64,000 nucleotides of DNA from Thalassovita taeanensis (GTDB taxonomy: Bacteria; Pseudomonadota; Alphaproteobacteria; Rhodobacterales; Rhodobacteraceae): contig NZ_FOEP01000014.1 of assembly GCF_900110775.1 (NCBI RefSeq), positions 1-64,000 of the forward strand. Reading direction: 5' to 3'. Below the pieces are notes generated by a model. That model was not told the DNA's origin. It worked only from the letters and a program-made list of their open reading frames with translations, and made no database searches. Each line of letters starts with the position of its first letter. Positions within the stretch are counted from its first letter, which is position 1. The translations under genes were made by a program, and so were the position numbers. Positions 43,537 to 52,815 of this stretch are shown here, piece after piece.

Positions 43537-44283
43537 ATGGATGAAAAGTTAACCCGAAAAATTCAGATAATATGCGCTTGGTGCGGCCCGGCGTTTGTCG
43601 TGCTGTATGGCTTGTCTTGGGTGGTCATGGCGCACAATTATCCGCCCCCCGATCCGTCGTTCACGGCGCAGGAACTCGTCGACAACTTCTACCTGAAATA
43701 TCAGGACCGAATCCTGCTTGGACAATCGCTGTCCACCGCTTTCGGTATTCTCTATTTAGTTTGGGCATGTCAGGTGAGCGTTCAGATGTGGCGCCGCGAG
43801 ACGGTTCCGATCCTGTCTCTTATTCAGCTCTGTGGCGGCCTTCTGACCGGCTGGGTGCTGATGTTCGTCCCTGCGATGTGGGCCTGGTGCGCAGAAGTCG
43901 CCGGGGTCGTCGATCCTGAGACGATCAAGATGGTCCACTTTATCGGCTGGTACTTTTTTGACATGACCTACTGGATCACGACCATCGAGGTTATCGCCGT
44001 CTTCATTATGGTCATGACCGACAAGGAAGAACCAGGGCTGGTCCCGAAATGGGTCGCATCACTTGCGTTGTTCTCAGGCCTGTCGTTCCTGCCGCTGACC
44101 TTCCTGCCCTACTTCAAGACAGGTGTCTTCGCGCTTAACGGCTACTGGTCCTTCCATGTGGCATTCATCAGCTACGGCTTGTTCACCTTTGCCTTTGGTC
44201 CGTACCTGGTGAAGGACATCAAGCGCGTGCGCATCCCTGCTGTGCCAGGTATTGGGCAAGCCATCAGCCGTCGTCAGAGGTGA
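43537..44283 (+). CDS. Integral membrane protein, six predicted helices, unknown function
   Basis: The 248-residue protein has hydrophobic segments at about 11-32, 61-81, 91-113, 136-160, 170-190 and 204-224, with a basic N-terminus and a basic tail KDIKRVR. Loop 1 is rich in prolines (NYPPPDP). I do not recognise a family. Its stop overlaps an in-frame GTG of the next gene (GTGA) and the ATPase ATG lies 3 bp further on, so the two are made together. It may anchor or serve as substrate of the AAA+ protein. Confidence 0.75.
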   Translation: MDEKLTRKIQIICAWCGPAFVVLYGLSWVVMAHNYPPPDPSFTAQELVDNFYLKYQDRILLGQSLSTAFGILYLVWACQVSVQMWRRETVPILSLIQLCGGLLTGWVLMFVPAMWAWCAEVAGVVDPETIKMVHFIGWYFFDMTYWITTIEVIAVFIMVMTDKEEPGLVPKWVASLALFSGLSFLPLTFLPYFKTGVFALNGYWSFHVAFISYGLFTFAFGPYLVKDIKRVRIPAVPGIGQAISRRQR

Positions 44284-44285
44284 CC

Positions 44286-46415
44286 ATGAAAGACGGCAAA
44301 ACTTCGATGTTTACGCTGTCGTCGCATCCTGCCGTGTCAGGCGGGATGCGAGATGCCGTGGCAATGCCCCCTAGTGACATGGTTGCACATGGCTGGAAAG
44401 ACGGCGATTGCGTAGCGCTCACGGCGATTGCGCGGACTGCGGGCCGCGTTGTCACGCAGGGCTCCATCACTCAGGGAAGCCTCGCCCTTGGGCCAATGCT
44501 CTGGGCCAGTGTCGGCGCGGCTGAGGGCGACGTGATAGCGGTAGAAGCAACACCGCTATCACCTGCCAAGCGTATTGTGTTTGGTGTTGTTCAGCGGGCC
44601 GCGCCAACCGAGGGCAGCTCACTGGCGCGCTTCTTTACTACCGAAGAGCCCCCCGCACCCCGGCCCGTGTCGGCGCCGGACATTCGGGCGCTTGGCGATC
44701 ACGTGTTGATGCGCGGCAGTATCGTCGACCACGGCGGCGCATGGCTGCGCGTGGTCGAAACCATCCCCCCTGGGGCGGTCGTCGCGGATCGGAACACATC
44801 AATTTCCGTCGTAGACCCCCAGAATAGAAGGTCCTCATATCAAGATGTCGGCGGCCTTTCCGCAGAGGTTGCGCGCATCCGTGAAATGGTCGAACTGCCG
44901 CTGCACCGTCCAGAAATCTTTGCACAGCTTGGCGTCGATGCGCCGCGCGGCCTGATGCTTTATGGCCCGCCCGGCTGTGGGAAGACCTTGATCGCCCGCG
45001 CGATCGCCCAGCAGACCGATGCATTTTTCCTATCGATCAACGGACCAGAAATCATCCAAAAGCACTATGGCGAGTCTGAAGAGCTTTTGCGCAAGATTTT
45101 CGAGGAAGCGCAAAAACACCCCGCCACGATCCTGTTCATAGACGAGATTGATGCACTTGCGCCAAACCGTGAAACGGTATTGGGCGAGGTCGAAAAACGG
45201 GTGGTGGGGCAGCTTCTGGCGCTGATGGACGGTGTGACTTCGCGCGGCAAGGTTGTTGTGATGGCAGCGACCAACCTGCCCAATTCGGTCGATCCCGCGC
45301 TGCGCCGTCCAGGTCGCTTTGACCGCGAAATTTCGATCAACCCTCCGACCAAGGCGGGGCGGGCCGAAATCCTCGAGATTCATACGCGCTTCATGCCCCT
45401 AGCCGCCGATGTCGATCTCGAGTGGATAGCCGCAGTAACGCATGGCTTTCTTGGCGCGGATCTGGCTGCGCTCTGCCGTGAGGCCGGTATGGCCTGTGCG
45501 CGCGATGGACACGCCGAGGACGCCGGATCACCGTTCTTCGTCCGGCTGGCTCACTTCCAGCAGGCGCTGGTGAATTTTCGCCTCTCGACCATGCGCGAGC
45601 TTTCATCAGACATTGCCGAGACCCGATGGGAAGATATCGGCGGGCTGGGCGAGGAAAAGCGCCAGCTCAAGGAAGCGCTCGACTGGCCGCTGCTATATGG
45701 CGCGCGATTTCAGCATGCTGGCGCCCATGCGCCCAAAGGCATCCTGCTCACCGGCGAATCGGGCACCGGCAAGACGCTGTTGGCACAGGCGGTAGGCACC
45801 ACGACAGAGATGAACTTTATAGTGGCGCGCGGGCCCGAACTGCTTTCCAAATGGGTGGGCGAATCCGAACGCGGCATCCGCGAGGTGTTCCGCCGCGCGC
45901 GGCAATCTGCGCCCTCGATCATCTTTTTTGATGAGATCGACGCAATCACGCCAACACGTGGGAAAAGTACCGGCGACGGCCAGATCGGCGACCGGATGGT
46001 CGGGCAATTTCTTTTGGAACTTGATGCAATCGATGGCGATTCAGGCGTGGTGGTTCTGGCCGCGACCAACCGCCCTGACCTTGTCGATCAGGCGCTGCTG
46101 CGGCCCGGCCGGTTTGATCTGGTCATTGAACTGCCCCCGCCGGACCGCGAAACCCGTCTTGCCATCCTTCAGGTGCACTGTCTGGGCGCCCCCCTTGCCG
46201 ATGACGTTGATCTGGCTGGTTTGGCTGCCGCGTCAGACGGGTTGACCGGTGCCGATCTGGCAGTTCTTTGTCAAACAGCGAAGATGCAGGCGATCAGCGG
46301 GTCCGTCCAAGCGCAGCCCGGGCAAGGCTTCACATCGTTCTCAATCGCTGCCAATCACTTCGAAACCGCTCTTCAGGCCGCCCTGCACCGCGTACAACCC
46401 GTCGCAGAAAACTAA
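44286..46415 (+). CDS. CDC48/VCP-like double AAA+ ATPase
   Basis: The 709-residue protein has an N-terminal double-psi barrel-like domain (about 1-110), and two AAA+ modules: D1 with Walker A GPPGCGKT (Gly227 onward), Walker B ILFIDEID and NxR-region sensor AATNLPNSVDPALRRPGRFDRE; D2 with Walker A GESGTGKT (Gly490 onward), Walker B IIFFDEID and ATNRPDLVDQALLRPGRFD. This domain order is that of archaeal and eukaryotic CDC48/VAT unfoldases. It is uncommon in proteobacteria. The ATG at 44286 has AGAGG upstream. Function here unknown; protein extraction or remodelling is expected. Confidence 0.88.
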   Translation: MKDGKTSMFTLSSHPAVSGGMRDAVAMPPSDMVAHGWKDGDCVALTAIARTAGRVVTQGSITQGSLALGPMLWASVGAAEGDVIAVEATPLSPAKRIVFGVVQRAAPTEGSSLARFFTTEEPPAPRPVSAPDIRALGDHVLMRGSIVDHGGAWLRVVETIPPGAVVADRNTSISVVDPQNRRSSYQDVGGLSAEVARIREMVELPLHRPEIFAQLGVDAPRGLMLYGPPGCGKTLIARAIAQQTDAFFLSINGPEIIQKHYGESEELLRKIFEEAQKHPATILFIDEIDALAPNRETVLGEVEKRVVGQLLALMDGVTSRGKVVVMAATNLPNSVDPALRRPGRFDREISINPPTKAGRAEILEIHTRFMPLAADVDLEWIAAVTHGFLGADLAALCREAGMACARDGHAEDAGSPFFVRLAHFQQALVNFRLSTMRELSSDIAETRWEDIGGLGEEKRQLKEALDWPLLYGARFQHAGAHAPKGILLTGESGTGKTLLAQAVGTTTEMNFIVARGPELLSKWVGESERGIREVFRRARQSAPSIIFFDEIDAITPTRGKSTGDGQIGDRMVGQFLLELDAIDGDSGVVVLAATNRPDLVDQALLRPGRFDLVIELPPPDRETRLAILQVHCLGAPLADDVDLAGLAAASDGLTGADLAVLCQTAKMQAISGSVQAQPGQGFTSFSIAANHFETALQAALHRVQPVAEN

Positions 46416-46489
46416 CAGCGCCAGGCACTGTGGCCTGCCCCCTGCATTTCAGAAGTCGGCGCTTGCGCCATATGAGGGAAAGACCCGCA

Positions 46490-46765
46490 ATGGACATATT
46501 CGTTACGTTTGTCGTGCAAATTATCATGGGTATCTTCGGTGGCCAGATGATCAGTACCTCCCGTGGTTGGAATGATATCACACAGCCCGTCAAGATCATC
46601 GCCGGAGCTATCGGCGGGTTGGCCTGCGGCTTGCTGGTCGGTGGACTTGTGGGCGATGCAAATTCATTCTTTGCCATGCTGGGCGATGCCGGGGGCGGCC
46701 TTGCCGGGGGCGCGGGGGCAACAGCGCTCGTCAGGGTAGCCATCAAGAAGCTGGGTGGACGCTGA
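46490..46765 (+). CDS. Small glycine-rich membrane protein (GlsB/YeaQ-like)
   Basis: The 91-residue protein has two or three hydrophobic segments with many Gly and Ala, including GGLACGLLVGGLVGD and AGGGLAGGAGATALV. It recalls the GlsB/YeaQ/YmgE family of stress membrane proteins in size and Gly pattern, but I cannot name it with certainty. The ATG at 46490 follows GAGGGAAAG; an ATG 18 bases upstream would add MRERPA. It lies 74 bp after the ATPase stop. Confidence 0.6.
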   Translation: MDIFVTFVVQIIMGIFGGQMISTSRGWNDITQPVKIIAGAIGGLACGLLVGGLVGDANSFFAMLGDAGGGLAGGAGATALVRVAIKKLGGR

Positions 46766-46812
46766 AGGCGCGAAGGCATAGCTTCCCCACCACGCGAGCT
46801 TGCCACACCTCT

Positions 46813-47505
46813 GTGGCGCGCAAACTCAGCAGGGGATCGAAGGTGCCGCCGAGACAGACAACATCACGCGCTTCAACAAGCCACGCCGCAGCCCTCACAA
46901 AGGGCGAGGCCACGGCAGAACGTATCCTGGATGCGGCCTTCACTTCGATCGCAACACGTGGATGCGGAGCGGTCACGCTGCGGGGGATTGCCGACGAAGC
47001 AGGCGTGGTGCTTAGCCAGCTCAGCTATTATTATGGCAACAAAGACAGCCTGTTCTCGGCCGTAATGACGCGCATGCAAAGCGGCTACATCGCGGCTCTG
47101 AGCGAAAGGCTTCAGGGGCTGGTGTCCCTTGAAGCTCAGATTATCGCGCTCATCGACTATAACGAGGCGATTCTGAACGACAGCCCCGACACCTATCGCA
47201 ATTTCCTCGAATTTTCCAATGTGGCAATGACGTCGGCACCGTTTCAGGCCGAAGTCGCAGACTTCACATCGCAACTCGCAACGATGATCGAAAACTGTAT
47301 TTCCAATTATGAGCCCAAGACCACCAGCGTCGCGGGGTTTCCGGTCGCCGCCCTCGCCCGCTTCATACTTTCCGCGTCGTTCGGCATCGCGCTCCAATGT
47401 TTCCTAAATCCACAGAACGAGGACGTTCGCAAAGGCTTCGCCATTCTCAAGGTTACAGCGGTACAGCTAATTGCCGAGGATCGCGCGAAACAACTGAAAG
47501 GTTGA
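46813..47505 (+). CDS. TetR-family regulator
   Basis: The 230-residue protein has the TetR helix-turn-helix at about residues 35-85 (ILDAAFTSIATRGCGAVTLRGIADEAGV, then LSYYYGNKDSLF). The C-terminal ligand part is all helical. The GTG at 46813 is used since no ATG upstream fits. It is the last gene of the set and the likely binder of the palindromes at 43453-43490. Confidence 0.85.
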   Translation: MARKLSRGSKVPPRQTTSRASTSHAAALTKGEATAERILDAAFTSIATRGCGAVTLRGIADEAGVVLSQLSYYYGNKDSLFSAVMTRMQSGYIAALSERLQGLVSLEAQIIALIDYNEAILNDSPDTYRNFLEFSNVAMTSAPFQAEVADFTSQLATMIENCISNYEPKTTSVAGFPVAALARFILSASFGIALQCFLNPQNEDVRKGFAILKVTAVQLIAEDRAKQLKG

Positions 47506-48093
47506 ATGCTACAAGCTGTCACGGGGTGGACGATGTGTCGGCTGGGCGCAGTTCGGCGTTTGGTCGCGGCTGATTGACCTAAAAGCCGGGCGAACGGCCT
47601 TGGAACTGGATAATAGTGACCCTGATAGAAGCAAGTATTGACTATATCGGCTATGACATAGCGAAACATGTCTGGTCTGCTTTCGGGCCCAAAAACCTAG
47701 TCGTAGACTGTGAAGACCGCACTGCACCCATCGCATTATCAACACGCTGCCCAATTTTTCAGTTTTTCCCGATACGTGAAATAGCAATTGAAAGCTGGTT
47801 TCTACGTCTTCGCGCGCTCGCTTTCTCCCCTCGGCTTTCGGCATAAAAGGTGCCTGTAGTTTTTGGGCTTCAGGCTGCCGCGCAGCGGCGCAGCGCGGTT
47901 TTGGTGGCGCGGGCAAGCATGAATAGCCGAACTAACTACCTATTGCGAACATCGATCTGATCACCACAGCGCTGAGATCACGCGGGACAAATTGCCCCTA
48001 TCCTGACATTTAGCGCCGTATACAACGGTATACTGTAGACGTCTCCAGATGCATCCGGTAAAGCTCGGACAACTCACTTTCAGGAGGTTTCCT
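47506..48093. other. 588-bp gap between the TetR gene and isocitrate dehydrogenase
   Basis: Small open frames exist on both strands but none shows a family. The right end contains GTATAC-aacg-GTATAC (48018-48033) and the isocitrate dehydrogenase promoter. Otherwise I see nothing in this stretch. Confidence 0.55.
48018..48033. promoter_or_regulatory. GTATAC repeat upstream of isocitrate dehydrogenase
   Basis: GTATAC (48018-48023) and GTATAC (48028-48033), each self-complementary, are separated by AACG. The second copy overlaps a possible -10 box TATACT. The arrangement is 61 bp upstream of the start codon and may be an operator or upstream promoter element. Confidence 0.4.
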
Positions 48094-50283
48094 ATGTCAG
48101 ATATCATCTACACCAAAGTGGACGAAGCGCCCGAGTTGGCTTCTGCGTCCTTCTTGCCGATCATCCAGAAATTCGCCGCTGCGGCTGGCGTGTCTGTGGG
48201 CACCAAGGACATCAGCCTTGCCGGGCGTATCATCTCTACTTTCCCGGAATATCTGAGCGAAGCGCAACGCCAGTCCGATGATCTGGCCGAGCTGGGCCGT
48301 CTGGTGAAGACAGCCGACGCAAATGTGATCAAACTTCCGAATATTTCCGCCTCGGTGCCGCAGCTTGTCGCGGCGGTCAAAGAGCTTCAGTCTCAGGGCT
48401 ACGCTTTGCCGGACTATCCCGAAGCGCCAAAAACCGACGAAGAAAAAGCTGTGCGCGCCAAGTATGACGGGCTCAAGGGCTCGGCGGTGAACCCGGTTCT
48501 GCGCGAGGGCAATTCGGATCGTCGCGCGGCCAAGGCGGTCAAAAGCTTTGCACAGAACAACCCGCATCGCATGGGCGACTGGACCGCAGACAGCAAAACG
48601 CGCGTTGCCTTTATGTCTGGTGGTGACTTCTTCTCGAACGAAGTGTCCGCAACGCTGGCCAAGGATGCCACCGCCAAGATCGTGCTGGAAACAGCCGCTG
48701 GTGAAATCGTTCTGAAAGACGCCGTCAGCTATCCTGCTGGCACTGTTGTTGATGCGACCTTCATGAGCGCCGCCGCGCTTGATGCGTTTCTGGCCGATGA
48801 GATCGAGAAAACCAAAGCCGAAGGCACGCTGTTCTCGTTGCACATGAAGGCCACGATGATGAAGGTCTCTGACCCGATCATCTTTGGTCACGCGGTCAAA
48901 GCCTTTCTAGCGCCCGTGTTCGACAAACACGGCGCTGCGATGACCGAGCTGGGTGTGAACCCGAATTCGGGTCTTGGCGACCTGCTGGCCCGCGTCAAAG
49001 ACAACGTGGCGATCATGGCCGATATCGATGCCTGCATGGCATCGCGCCCGCCGATGTATATGGTCGACAGCGACAAGGGCATCACCAACCTGCACGTCCC
49101 ATCCGACGTGATCATCGATGCGTCCATGCCTGCGCTGATCCGCGCCGGTGGTAAGGGCTGGGGCCCGGATGGCAAGGAATCGGACACCAACTGTGTGATC
49201 CCCGATAATTCCTATGCGCCGGTTTATGACGAAACCATCAAGTTCTTCAAAGAGCACGGCAAGCTGAACCCCGCCACTGCGGGCACCGTTCAAAACGTCG
49301 GTCTGATGGCGCAAAAAGCCGAAGAATATGGCTCGCACCCGACCACGTTCGAGATCCCCGAAGCAGGCACCGTCAAGATGATCCTTGACGATGGCACCGT
49401 GCTGCACAGCCACGCGGTTGAGGCGGGCGACATCTGGCGTTCAGCTTCCGCACGCAAGGCACCGATTGAGGACTGGGTGAACCTGGCCATTGATCGCCAA
49501 AAGGCCGAAGGCTGCCGCGCGATTTTCTGGCTGGACGCGGCCCGCGCCCATGACGCCGAGCTGATCGCCTATGTCAAACCGATCCTTGAAGCCAAGGGCG
49601 TTGCCGACAAGTTCGAGATCATGGCCCCGCGCGAGGCGACCCGCGCGTCGTTCGAGACGATCACCAAGGGCGAGACCACGATTGCGATCACTGGCAACGT
49701 TCTGCGCGATTACCTGACCGATCTGTTCCCCATCCTTGAACTGGCGACCTCGGCCAAGATGCTTTCGATCGTCAAATTGATGAACGGCGGCGGGCTGTTT
49801 GAAACCGGCGCAGGCGGCTCGGCCCCCAAGCACGTTCAGCAGCTGGTTGAGGAAAACCACCTGCGTTGGGACAGCCTTGGCGAGTTCTGCGCATTGGGCG
49901 AAAGCCTGACCTTCCTTGCCGATGCCAAAGGCAACGAAAAAGCCCGCGTGCTGGGGGCGGCGGTGGATGCCGCGACCCAAGGCATTCTGGACAATGGTCA
50001 TTCGCCATCGCGCAAAGTCGGCGAGCCTGACAACCGCGACAGCCACTATTGGTTCGCCCGCTACTGGGCCGAAGCTTTGGCGGCACAAACAAGCGATGCA
50101 GAGCTTGCCGCGCACTTCGCGCCTGTCGCAGAAGCGCTAAGCGCAAACGAGGAAAAGATCACCTCGGAACTTGCTGCCGCTCAAGGAGCTGCCGCGGATC
50201 TAGGTGGCTACTATCACACGGATGCGGCCAAAACCGCAGCTGTGATGCGCCCCTCTCAGACGCTGAACGCAATCATCGGGTAA
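48094..50283 (+). CDS. icd: NADP-dependent isocitrate dehydrogenase, monomeric type
   Basis: The 729-residue protein is a monomeric IDH: N-terminal [16 protein letters not shown], the substrate loop [13 protein letters not shown]-type region with GDFFSNE near residue 175, [13 protein letters not shown] and [13 protein letters not shown] in the second half. It turns isocitrate to 2-oxoglutarate with NADP. The ATG at 48094 follows CAGGAGG. This enzyme type is typical for several roseobacters. Confidence 0.95.
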   Translation: MSDIIYTKVDEAPELASASFLPIIQKFAAAAGVSVGTKDISLAGRIISTFPEYLSEAQRQSDDLAELGRLVKTADANVIKLPNISASVPQLVAAVKELQSQGYALPDYPEAPKTDEEKAVRAKYDGLKGSAVNPVLREGNSDRRAAKAVKSFAQNNPHRMGDWTADSKTRVAFMSGGDFFSNEVSATLAKDATAKIVLETAAGEIVLKDAVSYPAGTVVDATFMSAAALDAFLADEIEKTKAEGTLFSLHMKATMMKVSDPIIFGHAVKAFLAPVFDKHGAAMTELGVNPNSGLGDLLARVKDNVAIMADIDACMASRPPMYMVDSDKGITNLHVPSDVIIDASMPALIRAGGKGWGPDGKESDTNCVIPDNSYAPVYDETIKFFKEHGKLNPATAGTVQNVGLMAQKAEEYGSHPTTFEIPEAGTVKMILDDGTVLHSHAVEAGDIWRSASARKAPIEDWVNLAIDRQKAEGCRAIFWLDAARAHDAELIAYVKPILEAKGVADKFEIMAPREATRASFETITKGETTIAITGNVLRDYLTDLFPILELATSAKMLSIVKLMNGGGLFETGAGGSAPKHVQQLVEENHLRWDSLGEFCALGESLTFLADAKGNEKARVLGAAVDAATQGILDNGHSPSRKVGEPDNRDSHYWFARYWAEALAAQTSDAELAAHFAPVAEALSANEEKITSELAAAQGAAADLGGYYHTDAAKTAAVMRPSQTLNAIIG

Positions 50284-50305
50284 ACGATTGCCCGGCGAAC
50301 CCAAC

Positions 50306-50345
50306 AGGGCCGCGCGTTATCAAAATATGCGCGGCCCTACTCTTT
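50306..50345 (+). terminator. Intrinsic terminator after icd
   Basis: AGGGCCGCGC (50306-50315) pairs perfectly with GCGCGGCCCT (50329-50338) around a 13-base loop; ACTCTTTTG follows. Ten GC-rich pairs with a T-rich tail right after the stop make termination very likely. Confidence 0.85.
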
Positions 50346-50472
50346 TGCACCTGTCTCCGGTGCAGGCAGAGCCTGCCACAAACGCTTGGCAAATGGATCG
50401 GCGTTGGTTCTGGTCAGAAAAGATACCACATAGGTTTTCAGCAAATGCGTCGAACTTGACGGCCGGTCCGGT

Positions 50473-50640
50473 CTAGCGCGGTGACGTTCGCAATAAGAGC
50501 AAGTAGTCATCGGGGACGGTCTGCAGCCGGTCGGCCTCGCGCACGGTCAGGCTGCGGCACCGCATAGCATCAGGATCGATGAAGGCGCCAAGATCGCGCA
50601 GGATCAGACGTTGCGACAGCAGCACCTCGAATCGGTCGGC
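50473..50640 (-). pseudogene. Remnant of a DNA (cytosine-5) methyltransferase C-terminus
   Basis: The minus-strand translation holds RCRSLTVREADRLQTVPDDYLL, matching the conserved TVRE-x-x-RLQ-x-x-P segment (motif IX-X region) of C5 DNA methylases, followed by an early stop. The upstream catalytic part, with PCQ and ENV motifs, is absent. It is part of a restriction-modification scar beside tRNA-Ser. Confidence 0.5.
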
Positions 50641-51048
50641 CGTTGTGCGGCCCAGAGAAGCCGAGAGACCCAGTCGGCCATCCCCAGGACAACCGCAGCG
50701 CGCCAACCTCACCGATCAACCCGCTTTCGTGAACAGGTCATGGATCACGTCGTGCCCATTAACAAACATGCACTCGGCGAGCATCGGCTTGGCAATCTGG
50801 TTCCCAGCTGTCGTGCCTGCAATGCGAGGAAGGCTGAAAAGGACTTTCGCGAATTTCTAGCAGACAATCCGATCAGGATCGCTGCCATCGAGGAGCATAT
50901 GAAGTCTCATGGCTATGATCCCATTGGGGACCACGCACAGTTGCGGGCGATCATTGACCTCGCGCACCAGAATGTCCGCAACCTCGCGGACCGCTACGTC
51001 GCCATCATCAACACCATACTGACCGGCAAACCTGAAGGCGCGGAGTAG
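50611..51048 (+). pseudogene. HNH endonuclease, probably 5'-truncated
   Basis: The C-terminal part, from a possible ATG at 50740, has the HNH core DHVVPINKHALGEHRLGNLVPSCRACNARKAEKDF, with the His, Asn and CxxC ligands of HNH nucleases. The segment before it (50611-50739) is rich in Arg and Ser and antisense to the methylase remnant, so it is probably not a true N-terminus; the usual first Cys pair is missing. The tail to 51048 has no other motif. Confidence 0.6.
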
Positions 51049-51390
51049 GCCGTCATGGCAGGTTTGGCGCCGATCTATCGCCTGGCTGGCTCGTTGCCAT
51101 TGCCGGGTGAAACTGCTTTTGTCATCAGAGACTTCGCGCGAAACTCCCAAGCCTTACGAACCACCACGCCGCCCGTGTCGCGTCTCCGCCTGCATCGAAA
51201 CAAGCCGGAACCAGCGAAACAGGGGCGCAAGGCGATTTCGTCAGATCATTGAAAAATATGGGGATTTTGAATCCGTCTCGCCGAGAGCGAAGGGCGGGTG
51301 GAAAGAGACGTTGGGCGTTCGGAGACCGATCCCGCGCTGACGGCCAGTCTCCGAAGGGCGGATGGTCCCTGTAAACCCCTTTGGCGCATA
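51049..51390. other. 342-bp stretch between HNH remnant and tRNA-Ser terminator
   Basis: Several overlapping short frames exist on both strands, without any recognisable motif. This is probably the scar zone of the removed or decayed element next to the tRNA. Confidence 0.5.
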
Positions 51391-51415
51391 AAGAAAAAGG
51401 CCCCGCGAGGGACCT
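51391..51415 (-). terminator. Terminator of tRNA-Ser (minus strand)
   Basis: AGGCCCC (51398-51404) pairs with GGGACCT (51409-51415) around a four-base loop, with one G-T pair, and on the minus strand the stem is followed by TTTTTCTTT. It lies 25 bp beyond the tRNA 3' end. Confidence 0.8.
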
Positions 51416-51439
51416 GTTTTCGGATTTGCAATGTGCAAG

Positions 51440-51529
51440 TGGCGGACAGACAGGGATTCGAACCCTGGAGACGGTCTCCCGCCTACACACTTTCCAGGCG
51501 TGCGCCTTCGACCACTCGGCCACCTGTCC
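51440..51529 (-). tRNA. tRNA-Ser (anticodon GGA)
   Basis: On the minus strand the acceptor GGACAGG (first base 51529) pairs with TCTGTCC, followed by discriminator G and an encoded CCA ending at 51440. The anticodon loop CTGGAAA gives GGA. A long variable arm and T arm CAGGG-TTCGAAT-CCCTG complete the 90-base tRNA. Confidence 0.95.
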
Positions 51530-51671
51530 GTGGAGGCCGTTCTATCCTCACCTTTGGACCGATTGCAAGACCCCAGATGCAGCTAATACGCAAGCCGTTG
51601 TATCCGCCTCCGGCTTGGCACATACTCTGATTGACACGCGCTGAAACCAGACCAGAGATCAGAACCGTTTC

Positions 51672-52805
51672 ATGAACAATTCCCTCCGCCGGACGCCTCA
51701 ACCCCGCAGTCTGCCGACCTCGAGTCGGCGGCCCGAACTGGACCGGGTGCAGACCGGCGCTCTGATGATCATCGCCTTCGCCGTGGTGTTGTTTCTTCTC
51801 GTTCAGGCGCGCTTCCTGCTTATCTCTTTGGCGACGGCAATCGTGCTGTTCTCGTTGACCAGCGATGCGATAAATTTCATTGCCCGGCTCAGGATCGGGC
51901 CTTTCCGTATTCCCAACCTCGTCGCATCTGTCAGTGCCCTAGTGCTGATATCGGCGGCGTTGCTAACGCTGACCTCAATCATCCTAAGTCAGGTCAACAC
52001 CGTTCTGGCCACAACCCTCGCCTATGCCGAAAGCGCTCCGTCCGCTATTGCCGCAATGTTTTCATGGCTGGGGGACGATGCGCAGAGTGCTGTTTACAAC
52101 TCTGTCTCCTCGATCGAGGTCTCGGGCTACCTGCGCAGCGCTGCGGGTCAGGCGGGAAATCTGATGTCAGCGACTGTGCTGATCATCCTTTTTGTCGGTT
52201 TCCTGTTTGCAGAACGCATATGGTTCTCGACCAAGCTGGAAAACTTTTTTGGCGACGACGTTCAGGCGCGGCAGGTCAGCCGGGTAATGGGAACGATCAT
52301 TCACCGGGTAAACTACTACCTGCTGGTAAAAACCGCTGTTAGCGCCGTGACCGGGCTGATGGTCTTTGTCGTTGCCCGGCTGTTTGAACTTGAACTGGCC
52401 GGAGCACTTGGCATCCTGACCTTCGTGCTGAACTATATCCCCAACATCGGCTCGATCGTGGCGACAGTTCTGGTGGCTCTAGTCACCTATGTTCAGACGG
52501 CCGAGCCAGGGCAAACTGCGGCAGTATTTCTGGTGGTTGGCGCGATCCAGTTCGTGAACGGCAATATCATCGACCCGATGCTGATGGGGCGGGCGCTTCG
52601 ACTATCCTCGTTTGGCATCATCATCAGCCTTGCCTTCTGGGCCGCCGTCTGGGGCATTCCGGGCATGTTCTTGTCGGTGCCGATCATGGTGGCAATGATG
52701 ATCGTATGCAGTCAAGTGCCCGCATTGCGCCCCTTTGCCATCCTGCTTTCGCGTGAAGGGTTGCCCGAACCCAAAGAAGACGGGATTTCGCACTCTGAAG
52801 GGTGA
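51672..52805 (+). CDS. AI-2E family transporter
   Basis: The 377-residue protein has about eight hydrophobic segments and the AI-2E motif NYIPNIGSIVATVL followed by GNIIDPMLMGRAL near residue 305. Family members export autoinducer 2 (TqsA) or exchange sodium for protons. The N-terminal about 30 residues are polar and basic. It starts 143 bp beyond the divergent tRNA-Ser. Confidence 0.85.
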   Translation: MNNSLRRTPQPRSLPTSSRRPELDRVQTGALMIIAFAVVLFLLVQARFLLISLATAIVLFSLTSDAINFIARLRIGPFRIPNLVASVSALVLISAALLTLTSIILSQVNTVLATTLAYAESAPSAIAAMFSWLGDDAQSAVYNSVSSIEVSGYLRSAAGQAGNLMSATVLIILFVGFLFAERIWFSTKLENFFGDDVQARQVSRVMGTIIHRVNYYLLVKTAVSAVTGLMVFVVARLFELELAGALGILTFVLNYIPNIGSIVATVLVALVTYVQTAEPGQTAAVFLVVGAIQFVNGNIIDPMLMGRALRLSSFGIIISLAFWAAVWGIPGMFLSVPIMVAMMIVCSQVPALRPFAILLSREGLPEPKEDGISHSEG

Positions 52806-52815
52806 TCTGCCCGCC

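Noticed and set aside
47509-47916. A 135-codon minus-strand frame between TetR and icd genes
   Set aside because: It shows no motif, has biased composition and overlaps the 3' end region of the TetR gene without a ribosome site.
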